Assembly (NCBI RefSeq): GCF_029868325.1
Contig: NZ_JARWNW010000132.1
Span: 1 to 64,000 of the forward strand
Direction: 5' to 3'
From: Nocardia carnea
GTDB lineage: Bacteria > Actinomycetota > Actinomycetes > Mycobacteriales > Mycobacteriaceae
DNA: 64,000 bases
The notes beneath the pieces are model-generated. The model was not told the origin of the DNA, made no database searches, and saw only the letters and a list, made by a program, of their open reading frames with translations. Below are positions 36,145 to 43,104 of this stretch, piece after piece; the stretch's first letter is position 1; each line of letters opens with the position of its first letter. The position numbers were made by a program, and so were the translations under genes.

Positions 36145-37623
36145 GTGACGACCCCGAAGAGCCGCAGTTCGCTGTTCCGCACCAAATCGGTGGAGCAGTC
36201 GATCCGCGACACCGACGAACCCGGCGCGAAACTCCGCAAGGAGCTCACCGCATGGGACCTCGCGATCTTCGGTGTCGCCGTTGTCATCGGCGCCGGTATC
36301 TTCACGCTCACCGCCCGCACCGCGGGCAATGTCGCCGGGCCGTCGGTCTCGCTGGCGTTCGTATTCGCCGCCGTCGCGTGCGGGCTCACGGCGCTGTGTT
36401 ACGCCGAGTTCGCCTCGACCGTGCCGGTGGCCGGTAGTGCGTACACGTTCTCCTACGCGACCTTCGGCGAGCTCGCCGCCTGGATCATCGGCTGGGATCT
36501 GCTGCTGGAGTTCGCACTCGCCGCCGCCGTGGTTTCCAAGGGGTGGTCGCAGTATCTCGGTCAGGTCTTCGATCACGGCGCCGCGGTCGTCGATATCGGC
36601 GGGGTGACCTTCGATTGGGGGGCGGTACTGCTGATCGCGGTCCTGACCACGCTGCTCGCGCTCGGCACCAAATTGTCCTCGCGTGTTTCGGCGGTGGCCG
36701 TGGCGATCAAGATCGGGGTCATCCTGCTGGTGATCATCGTCGGCCTGACCTTCTTCGACTCCGCCAACCTGACCCCCTTCATCCCGGAATCGGTACCCGT
36801 CGAGGAAAGCTCCGGGCTGACCCAGTCGCTGTTCTCCTGGGTGACCGGTGGCGGCAACAGCAGCTTCGGCTGGTACGGCCTGCTCGCTGCGGCGAGCCTG
36901 GTGTTCTTCGCATTCATCGGCTTCGATGTGGTCGCGACGGCGGCGGAGGAGACGAAGAACCCGCAGCGCGACCTGCCCCGCGGGATCATCGGGTCGCTGA
37001 TCATCGTGACCGTCCTGTACGTGGCCGTGACGGTGGTGCTGACAGGGATGGTGCCCTACACCGAGCTCGCCGGTGACAATGCCACCCTGGCCACCGCCTT
37101 CGAAGTGCACGGAGTCACCTGGGCCCACCGGATCATCGCTATCGGCGCGCTGGCCGGTCTCACGACCGTCGTCATGGTGTTGCTGCTCGGCCAGACCCGG
37201 GTGCTGTTCGCCATGTCCCGGGACGGGCTCACCCCGCGGTGGTTCGCCAAAACCGGTTCGCGCGGTACTCCGGTACGGATCACGGTGACCGTCGGGGTCG
37301 TCTGCGCGATCCTGGGCGGGTTCGTGGACTTCGGCACGCTCGAGGAAATGGTCAATATCGGGACCCTGTTCGCGTTCCTGCTGGTCGCCATCGGCGTGGT
37401 GGTCCTGCGCCGCACCCGCCCCGATCTGCCACGTGGATTCCGCGTGCCCTTCGTGCCCTGGGTGCCGATACTTGCGGTGCTGGCCTGCCTGTGGCTGATG
37501 GTGAATCTTTCCGTGGAAACCTGGCTGCGTTTCGCAGTCTGGATGCTGCTCGGTTTGGTGATGTACTTCGCATACGGCCGGCGGCATTCGCTGCTCGGCA
37601 AGTCCGCTTCCGAACAGGGGTGA
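36145..37623 (+). CDS. APC-superfamily amino-acid permease (cationic type)
   Basis: A 492-residue transporter with 12-13 helices. The first unwound helix reads AVVIGAGIFTLTARTAGNVA, the APC substrate site, followed by VACGLTALCYAEFASTVPVA and GSAYTFSYATFGELAAWIIG. FFAFIGFDVVATAAEETKNP and RVLFAMSRDGLTPRWFAKTG fit the CAT (SLC7A1-like) group, which carries basic amino acids; the substrate is inferred. GTG start with GAGGAG upstream. Its TGA overlaps the ATG of the next gene (TGATG). Confidence 0.93.
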   Translation: MTTPKSRSSLFRTKSVEQSIRDTDEPGAKLRKELTAWDLAIFGVAVVIGAGIFTLTARTAGNVAGPSVSLAFVFAAVACGLTALCYAEFASTVPVAGSAYTFSYATFGELAAWIIGWDLLLEFALAAAVVSKGWSQYLGQVFDHGAAVVDIGGVTFDWGAVLLIAVLTTLLALGTKLSSRVSAVAVAIKIGVILLVIIVGLTFFDSANLTPFIPESVPVEESSGLTQSLFSWVTGGGNSSFGWYGLLAAASLVFFAFIGFDVVATAAEETKNPQRDLPRGIIGSLIIVTVLYVAVTVVLTGMVPYTELAGDNATLATAFEVHGVTWAHRIIAIGALAGLTTVVMVLLLGQTRVLFAMSRDGLTPRWFAKTGSRGTPVRITVTVGVVCAILGGFVDFGTLEEMVNIGTLFAFLLVAIGVVVLRRTRPDLPRGFRVPFVPWVPILAVLACLWLMVNLSVETWLRFAVWMLLGLVMYFAYGRRHSLLGKSASEQG

Positions 37624-38183
37624 TGGCGATGCGTCTACCGTGGCGGTGGTTCCGGCGCCGGGACGAACCGAAGTTCTACGAGCCACAGCGAACCGATGCC
37701 TCGGGTACCGAGCTGGTGGTGGAGTGGATCGATGCGGTCACCACCGGTCTGGCCACGGCCCCGCCCGGACCACCGGAGGCGGCCCCGGCCCGGGTCTGTG
37801 ACGGGATGTTCACCGCCGCCACGATCGTCGCGGTGCTCATCGACAAGATCGCCGACCGCACCGAGTACCGGGTCGCGAACAACCGCTGTATGGCCTCGGC
37901 GGTGGATTTCATGAAGGTGCTCGGTGAGGACACCCTGCGCCGCTACCGTATCGACGGGGTGCAGCCGGTGGGCTGGGAGAACCTGGGTCCGGAGATGGAC
38001 GAGGCGCTGATCGCCCGCCGGCTGGGCCGGCTGGGCGAGGCGCTGCAACTGGCCTTACTGGCAGTGACAACAGATTACGATTTGTCCGACGAGGTTCGCG
38101 AGGCGGCGGAGGAATCGGGTTTGCTGGCGGCGGACGTATTGGTCGAGGCCTGTCAGGCGATTCAGACAGATCCCACCATGTGA
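37623..38183 (+). CDS. Unknown conserved-looking protein
   Basis: A 186-residue soluble protein I do not recognise. It starts MAMRLPWRWFRRRDEPKFYE and then is mostly helical: an Ala/Pro patch (TAPPGPPEAAPARVCDG), a central DKIADRTEYRVANNRCMASA and a Leu-rich LGRLGEALQLALLAVTTDY. No signal or membrane span. The start overlaps the permease stop (ATGA), so it is co-translated with the permease and could regulate or assist it; that is inference. It ends 58 bases before a tRNA gene. Confidence 0.72.
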   Translation: MAMRLPWRWFRRRDEPKFYEPQRTDASGTELVVEWIDAVTTGLATAPPGPPEAAPARVCDGMFTAATIVAVLIDKIADRTEYRVANNRCMASAVDFMKVLGEDTLRRYRIDGVQPVGWENLGPEMDEALIARRLGRLGEALQLALLAVTTDYDLSDEVREAAEESGLLAADVLVEACQAIQTDPTM

Positions 38184-38241
38184 CTCACTTGCGCCGGGTA
38201 TTCCGGTACGGGTGTACGAGTCGGTAGTGTGTGGTCCGCAC

Positions 38242-38315
38242 GCCCCCATAGCCCAATTGGCAGAGGCAGCGGACTTAAAATCCGCACAGTGTGGGTTCGA
38301 GTCCCACTGGGGGCA
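38242..38315 (+). tRNA. tRNA-Leu (UAA anticodon), short variable arm
   Basis: The acceptor arms GCCCCCA and TGGGGGC pair fully; the T arm is GTGGG-TTCGAGT-CCCAC; the anticodon stem GCGGA/TCCGC holds the loop CTTAAAA, anticodon TAA. The discriminator base is A, as for Leu tRNAs. The CCA end is not encoded (ACCG). The variable region is only about five bases (ACAGT), whereas Leu tRNAs normally have a long arm. The anticodon makes Leu the expected identity. Confidence 0.9.
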
Positions 38316-38444
38316 CCGTGGCGCCGCGGGTGGGGCGCCATGCTCTGGATCGCGCGCGGTGTCCGATTGCCGAGCGATCCGCAGGGCGTCCGCAGTGGTC
38401 CTTTCGTGAGATATCGGGAGGCGCCGGTGTAGATCGCGCCACGG

Positions 38445-39056
38445 TCAGGCGATTTCGGTGGGGCGGGCGGCGAGGGCGCGCAGGATGTAGTCGGCGAGTT
38501 GTTCGAGGTAGCCGGGTTCGGCGGGGGCGCGGCGGATGATCAGTCGCCAGTAGATCGGGGCGGCGGCGAGATCGAGGGCCAAGTCCAGATCGAGGTCGGG
38601 GGGTAGTTCGCCACGGTTGACGGCGCGGTGGAATGTTGCCGCGCCCAATGCGCGCCGGGGGGAGCACAGGGAATCGGTGACCGGGGCGAGGTCCGGGTTG
38701 CGTAGCGCCTCGGCGGTGAGGTCGGTCAGCAGGGTGGCGAAGCGGGGATCGGACAGCCAGTCCTGCACCGCGCGCAGGGTTTCCAGTAGATCGCCGCGCA
38801 GCGAGCCGGTATCGGGGGGTTCGGTCGACGGCAGACTGATTTTCGACAGGACTGCCGTCACCATCTCCTGTTTCGACGGCCACCGGCGATACAGCGCGCT
38901 CTTGCTCACCCCGGCGTCCTTGGCGACCGCCTCCATCGCCAGTCGGCTGTAGCCCTGTGCGGCGAGTTCGCGCAGTACCGCGTCTTCGATCGCCGAGGTG
39001 ATCCGGTGTTGCAGGACGGCGGCGCCGGTGGGAGTTCGTCCGGGTCGTTCGGTCAT
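38445..39056 (-). CDS. TetR-family transcriptional regulator
   Basis: A 203-residue repressor. The N-terminal helix-turn-helix (about 20-65) reads VLRELAAQGYSRLAMEAVAK and DAGVSKSALYRRWPSKQEMV. The C-terminal domain (about 80-195, TetR_C-type) binds an unknown ligand. It diverges from an NTF2-like/NmrA-like pair. Two copies of the palindrome ACGGTACCGT between them make it very likely that this protein represses both itself and the pair. Confidence 0.93.
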   Translation of the reverse strand: MTERPGRTPTGAAVLQHRITSAIEDAVLRELAAQGYSRLAMEAVAKDAGVSKSALYRRWPSKQEMVTAVLSKISLPSTEPPDTGSLRGDLLETLRAVQDWLSDPRFATLLTDLTAEALRNPDLAPVTDSLCSPRRALGAATFHRAVNRGELPPDLDLDLALDLAAAPIYWRLIIRRAPAEPGYLEQLADYILRALAARPTEIA

Positions 39057-39072
39057 GCGATGAGTTTACGGC

Positions 39073-39121
39073 TGGACGGTACCGTCTCGTCCTTCTATAG
39101 TGTGGACGGGACGGTACCGTA
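39073..39121. promoter_or_regulatory. Divergent promoter with two TetR operators
   Basis: ACGGTACCGT occurs at 39076-39085 and again at 39111-39120, 35 bases apart, each inside a longer similar block (GGACGGTACCGT-TCGTCC). TGGACG (39073-39078) and TATAGT (39096-39101), 17 bases apart, fit a vegetative promoter for the rightward genes. The operators cover the -35 and the expected start site, so binding would block transcription. Confidence 0.75.
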
Positions 39122-39146
39122 TCGTCCGTTTATGGAAGGTGAGTTC

Positions 39147-39602
39147 ATGGCCGAGTCATCCCGCACCGCCGGCGATCTCTACGCCGAATCCCTGCGGCTG
39201 CTGCTGGCGAAAGATATGTCCGGGTATGCCGGACTCTGGGCCGTCGACGGCGTGATGGAGTTTCCGTTCGCCGCCCCCGGCTATCCCGCACGACTCGAGG
39301 GTCGCGCCGCCATCGCGAACTATCTCCGCGGCTACCCGGACCTACTGGACGCCCGAGAGATCACGGCACACACCCTGCACCAGTCGACCGACCCGGCGAC
39401 CGTCGTGGCCGAGTTCGAGGCCGCGGGCCGGGTTGTCGCCACCGGCCGGCCCTATCGGATGCGATATGTCGCGGTCCTCACCGCACACGACGGCGAGATC
39501 GTGTCCTACCGCGACTACTGGAGCCCGCTGGCCGCCGCCGAGTTCATGGGCGGGCTCGACGAGCTCACCAGCGCTTTTGTCGGCGAAAGCGCGAACCGAT
39601 GA
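39147..39602 (+). CDS. NTF2-like (SnoaL-type) protein
   Basis: A 151-residue alpha+beta barrel protein. The pattern LYAESLRLLLAKDMSGYAGL, then WAVDGVMEFPFAAPGYPARL, EGRAAIANYL and ending ATGRPYRMRYVAVLTAHDGE / IVSYRDYWSPLAAAE, is the nuclear-transport-factor-2/SnoaL layout; such proteins bind or isomerise small hydrophobic molecules. GGAAGGTGAG supports the ATG at 39147 (ATG 39132 also possible). The stop overlaps the next start (ATGA). Confidence 0.87.
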   Translation: MAESSRTAGDLYAESLRLLLAKDMSGYAGLWAVDGVMEFPFAAPGYPARLEGRAAIANYLRGYPDLLDAREITAHTLHQSTDPATVVAEFEAAGRVVATGRPYRMRYVAVLTAHDGEIVSYRDYWSPLAAAEFMGGLDELTSAFVGESANR

Positions 39603-40444
39603 GTGAATCGTCCACCACATTGGTGATCGGGGGCACCGGGACGACCGGTAGCCGGGTGGTCGCACGTCTACGCGCCCACGCCGCCGGCGTACGTATCGCA
39701 ACCCGGTCGGCCGCGGGCGGTGGTCCGGAACTCGTTCGCTTCGACTGGGGCGAGCCGGAAACATTCGCCGCCGCCGTCGAGGGGGTAGACCGGATCTACC
39801 TGATCGCGCCTCCGGGCGACGTCGATCCTGTCCCGCGTGTGGGGAAGCTCCTGGAAACCGCGGTCCGGGCCGGGATCCGGCGGGTGGTCGTGCTCGGTTC
39901 GTCCGCACTACCGGACAGCGACTCCGGGCCCGGTGCCCTGGCCCCGTTGATCCGGACGATGATGCCCGAATGGGCCGTGCTCCGGCCGTCCTGGTTCATG
40001 CAGAACTTTGCCGGTCAGCTCGCGGCGGGTATCCGGGAACGGGGCGAGATCGTGACGGCGACAGGCGACGGTCGAATCGGTTTCGTCGATGCCGCCGATA
40101 TCGCGGCGGTGGCCGCCCGGGCGCTGCTCGACCCCGCACCGCACAATGCCGACCATGTGATCACCGGTCCCGCGGCACTGAGCTACGCCGACGCCGCCGG
40201 GATGATCTCCGCCGCCACCGGCCGGGTGGTGCGGCACCGGAATGTGAGCACCGACGAGATGGCCGCCCGGTTCACCGAGATGGGCCTGCCGCCGGATTAT
40301 GCGGCCTTCCTCGCCGGTCTCGACGAGAAGATCCGGCACGGCGCGGAAAACCGTGTCACGACCACTGTCGCCGAGGTGACAGGGCGCCCGGCACGGTCGT
40401 TCGCCGACTTCGCCGACACGCACCGCGCGGCCTTCGCTCCCTGA
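39599..40444 (+). CDS. NmrA-like NAD(P)-binding reductase
   Basis: A 281-residue atypical short-chain dehydrogenase. The nucleotide site is LVIGGTGTTGSRVVARL (GxxGxxG), followed by VEGVDRIYLIAPPGD and RRVVVLGSSALPDSDSGPG. No YxxxK catalytic pair, as in NmrA/HSCARG sensors and some quinone reductases. It is coupled to the NTF2-like gene and under the same operators. Together with the TetR regulator this resembles small inducible detoxification units; the substrate is unknown. Confidence 0.87.
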   Translation: MSESSTTLVIGGTGTTGSRVVARLRAHAAGVRIATRSAAGGGPELVRFDWGEPETFAAAVEGVDRIYLIAPPGDVDPVPRVGKLLETAVRAGIRRVVVLGSSALPDSDSGPGALAPLIRTMMPEWAVLRPSWFMQNFAGQLAAGIRERGEIVTATGDGRIGFVDAADIAAVAARALLDPAPHNADHVITGPAALSYADAAGMISAATGRVVRHRNVSTDEMAARFTEMGLPPDYAAFLAGLDEKIRHGAENRVTTTVAEVTGRPARSFADFADTHRAAFAP

Positions 40445-40484
40445 CCACATCGCGAAGCTGGGCGGGTCTGTCGGCGCGTGGTGA

Positions 40485-41312
40485 CTAGGGCTGCGGGGTG
40501 GATTCGGGCTGCTTCTTGTACACCCCGCGACCCACCTGCAGGTAGGAGAGGCGGTCGGCCGCGCGGGTGCTGAACCGGCGGACGACATCGAAGACGTGGG
40601 CGTCTTTGCCGATGACGACCCGGCCCTTCCCCTTCATCGTCGCATCGACCATCCGGCGCGCGACTTTCTCGGGCTTCGCCGCGAAACCTTCGGCCAGCTT
40701 CTCCGGTGCGCCCATCTCCTTGGAGACCTGCCGCACGAGATCGGTCCACACTGTCCCGGGGAGCACCGTGGTGACGGTGACCTTCGAGCTGCCGCGCAGA
40801 TCCTGCGCCATCCCGTAGCTGAACAGCGCGAGTGCGGCCTTCGAGGCGCCGTACACCGCGGAGCCCGGGAAGGGGGCGATCGCCGACAGGCTCGAGGTGT
40901 TCATGATGACGCCCTCCGGCCGATCCTCGAGGTGCGGGAGGAAGGCGCGCGACATCCACACCGCGCCGAAGAAGTTCACGCGCATCAACGTTTCGATCCG
41001 GTCGTCGCTGATATCGGCGAGGGTCTGCAGGTTCTGCGGGATACCCGCGATATTGAACACGCCGTCCACCTGCCCGTGTGCAGCGATCACGGTCTCCGGG
41101 AACGCGGCCACCGCGTCACGGTCGGCGATATCGAGCCGGTAGGCGGTGAAGCGGCCGGGGTCCGAGGCCAGTGCTGCGGTGCGGGCCAGGGCCTGCTCGT
41201 CGAGGTCGGCGCCGGCCACGGTCGCGCCGCGGCCGATCAACTCCAGTGCGACGCATCGCCCGATTCCGTTTCCGGCTCCGGTGACTACGAAGACGTTTCC
41301 CGCGACCTGCAT
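40485..41312 (-). CDS. SDR-family oxidoreductase
   Basis: A 275-residue classical short-chain dehydrogenase. FVVTGAGNGIGRCVALEL binds the cofactor (TGxxxGxG), then VFNIAGIPQNL (NAG-type), NTSSLSAIAPFPG and the catalytic Y-G-A-S-K in SAVYGASKAALALF. The C-terminal part (GKGRVVIGKDAHVFDVVRRF) resembles mycobacterial SDRs acting on lipids. GGGAGA six bases before the ATG fixes the start. It diverges from the hydroxyacid dehydrogenase across about 100 bases. Confidence 0.92.
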   Translation of the reverse strand: MQVAGNVFVVTGAGNGIGRCVALELIGRGATVAGADLDEQALARTAALASDPGRFTAYRLDIADRDAVAAFPETVIAAHGQVDGVFNIAGIPQNLQTLADISDDRIETLMRVNFFGAVWMSRAFLPHLEDRPEGVIMNTSSLSAIAPFPGSAVYGASKAALALFSYGMAQDLRGSSKVTVTTVLPGTVWTDLVRQVSKEMGAPEKLAEGFAAKPEKVARRMVDATMKGKGRVVIGKDAHVFDVVRRFSTRAADRLSYLQVGRGVYKKQPESTPQP

Positions 41313-41411
41313 GCTCGATCTCCCGTTATGTTCGCTGGACAGCTGTCCGAACGTATCAGGCGAATCGCGCACGGTGTCGTCGTCATCCTGTGCATCGGGC
41401 ATAGTCGGTGT

Positions 41412-42329
41412 GTGCGAGCGCCTCGAATACATCTGGGTCCTGACCATGAGACCGCCCTGGCCGCCGGGATCGAACGCGGCGGTGGCGTCCTGGTCCCGCT
41501 CGCCGACGCGGACGCGGTGGTCTGGGCGCAGGGCCCGGATACGTTTCCCGCCGAGCTCCCGGAGTCGGTCCGCTGGGTGCAGCTGCCCTCGGCCGGCGTC
41601 GAATCGTGGCTGGCGGCCGGACTCGTCGACCACCGGCGGGTCTGGACCTCCGCGGCCGGCGCGTACGCGGGCAATGTCGCCGAGCACGCGACACTGCTGT
41701 TGCTCGCCGGAGTGCGCGGGCTCGCCGAACAGGCGCGGGCGGCCTCCTGGCGCAAGGCGGAGTTCGATGCCCGCGTCGGCACCCTGCGCGGCGCGACGGT
41801 GGCGATCGTCGGCTGTGGCGGTATCGGCCGCGCGATGATCCCGTTGCTCACCGCGTTCGGCGCCCAGGTCCTGGCGGTGACCCGATCCGGTATCCCGGTG
41901 CCCGGTGCCGCGGAAACAGTGGATGCAACCCGGACCGCCGAAATATGGTCACGCGCCGACCATTTCGTTATCGCGGCCCCCTCGACCGCGGATACCGCGC
42001 ACCTCGTGGACGCGGGCACACTGGCCCGGATGAAGCCGACGGCGTGGATAGTGAACGTGGCCCGGGGTGCCCTGATCGATACCGAGGCGCTGGTGCGCGC
42101 GCTGGGCGACAACACGATCGGCGGTGCGGCGCTCGACGTCACCGACCCCGAGCCGCTGCCCGCCGGCCACCCGCTGTGGACATTGCCCAACGCGCTGATC
42201 ACACCGCATATCGCCAATCCCGCGACCGGGCTCACCAGGGCACTGGCAGAGCATGTGCGAGTCAATGTCGAACGCTTCGCGGCCGCGGAGCAGCTGCTCG
42301 CGGTGATCGACACCGAGCGCGGCTACTGA
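41412..42329 (+). CDS. D-isomer-specific 2-hydroxyacid dehydrogenase
   Basis: A 305-residue NAD-dependent reductase of 2-oxoacids. The Rossmann motif is VAIVGCGGIGRAMIPLLTAF. The catalytic trio is present: Arg in WIVNVARGALIDTEAL, Glu in DVTDPEPLPAGHPLW and His in ALITPHIANPA. The N-terminal substrate domain is short but complete (DADAVVWAQGPDTFPAELPE). The start is uncertain: GTG 41412 is near the family's N-terminus but has no clear ribosome-binding site; an ATG at 41328 would overlap the divergent promoter. Confidence 0.9.
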   Translation: MRAPRIHLGPDHETALAAGIERGGGVLVPLADADAVVWAQGPDTFPAELPESVRWVQLPSAGVESWLAAGLVDHRRVWTSAAGAYAGNVAEHATLLLLAGVRGLAEQARAASWRKAEFDARVGTLRGATVAIVGCGGIGRAMIPLLTAFGAQVLAVTRSGIPVPGAAETVDATRTAEIWSRADHFVIAAPSTADTAHLVDAGTLARMKPTAWIVNVARGALIDTEALVRALGDNTIGGAALDVTDPEPLPAGHPLWTLPNALITPHIANPATGLTRALAEHVRVNVERFAAAEQLLAVIDTERGY

Positions 42330-42485
42330 GAGTTCCCCTGACTCGGAGTTCGCGATCGCACACGCGCCGTTCGCAGTGGTGGCGGGCGGATCGGTGCGGG
42401 TGCACGAACGCGCCGCCGCGATTTCCGGCGACATGCCTGCCCGATTCGGGTGGGAGCGCGGGCCCGGGCGGGGTAGTTTCTGCCT

Positions 42486-43034
42486 ATGACGGATCCGTCG
42501 TACAACTATGGACGGCAGGACCCTTACCGACAGGGTCACCAACAACAGCCGGGGTACCCGCAGCAACCGGGGTACTCCGAGCCGCCGGGTTATGCGGAGC
42601 CGGCGGAGCCGAAAATCAACCTGGGCCGGTTGTGGGCAGGCGGGCTCGGCACCGCCGTGGTGGTGGCGCTGGTCATCGTGGTCGCCATCATGCTGGTACG
42701 CGGCATCCTGAACATCGCGGTCCTGGCCCCGGAGGGCGCGGGTGCCTACGGAACGGTCTCCACCACCTCGTACGCGATAGCCGGCGCCGCCGCCGCGATC
42801 GCCGCCACCGGCCTGCTGAACCTGCTCCTGGCGCTGATGCCGAATCCGCTGCAGTTCTTCTACTGGATCACGGGGCTGGTCACGGCGCTGGCGGTCCTGC
42901 TGCCGTTCACCCTGGTGGCCGGGCTCGACGCCAAGATCGCCACCGCCGTGATCAACCTGATCGCGGGCCTGTGCATCATCACGCTGCTGGGGTCGATCGG
43001 GGCGGGCGCGATCGACCGGCGTCAGCAGTACTGA
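42486..43034 (+). CDS. DUF6069-like membrane protein
   Basis: A 182-residue protein with a Tyr/Gln/Pro/Gly-rich cytoplasmic N-terminus (YGRQDPYRQGHQQQPGYPQQ) of about 42 residues. Four hydrophobic segments follow: TAVVVALVIVVAIMLVRGIL, YAIAGAAAAIAATGLLNLLL, FYWITGLVTALAVLLPFTLV and TAVINLIAGLCIITLLGSIG. I take it to be the DUF6069 family of actinobacteria, with no known function. It converges on the YfhO-like gene. Confidence 0.78.
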   Translation: MTDPSYNYGRQDPYRQGHQQQPGYPQQPGYSEPPGYAEPAEPKINLGRLWAGGLGTAVVVALVIVVAIMLVRGILNIAVLAPEGAGAYGTVSTTSYAIAGAAAAIAATGLLNLLLALMPNPLQFFYWITGLVTALAVLLPFTLVAGLDAKIATAVINLIAGLCIITLLGSIGAGAIDRRQQY

Positions 43035-43104
43035 ACCGGAGCTGCCCCGCTGCATCGAGCGAGGTACCCGCGCGGGCACGTCGACGAGCCGGCTCCGGAC
43101 CATT

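Noticed and set aside
43036-43098. Terminator between the DUF6069-like gene and the YfhO-like gene
   Set aside because: CCGGAGC and GCTCCGG can pair but are separated by about 50 bases, so I do not report a terminator.
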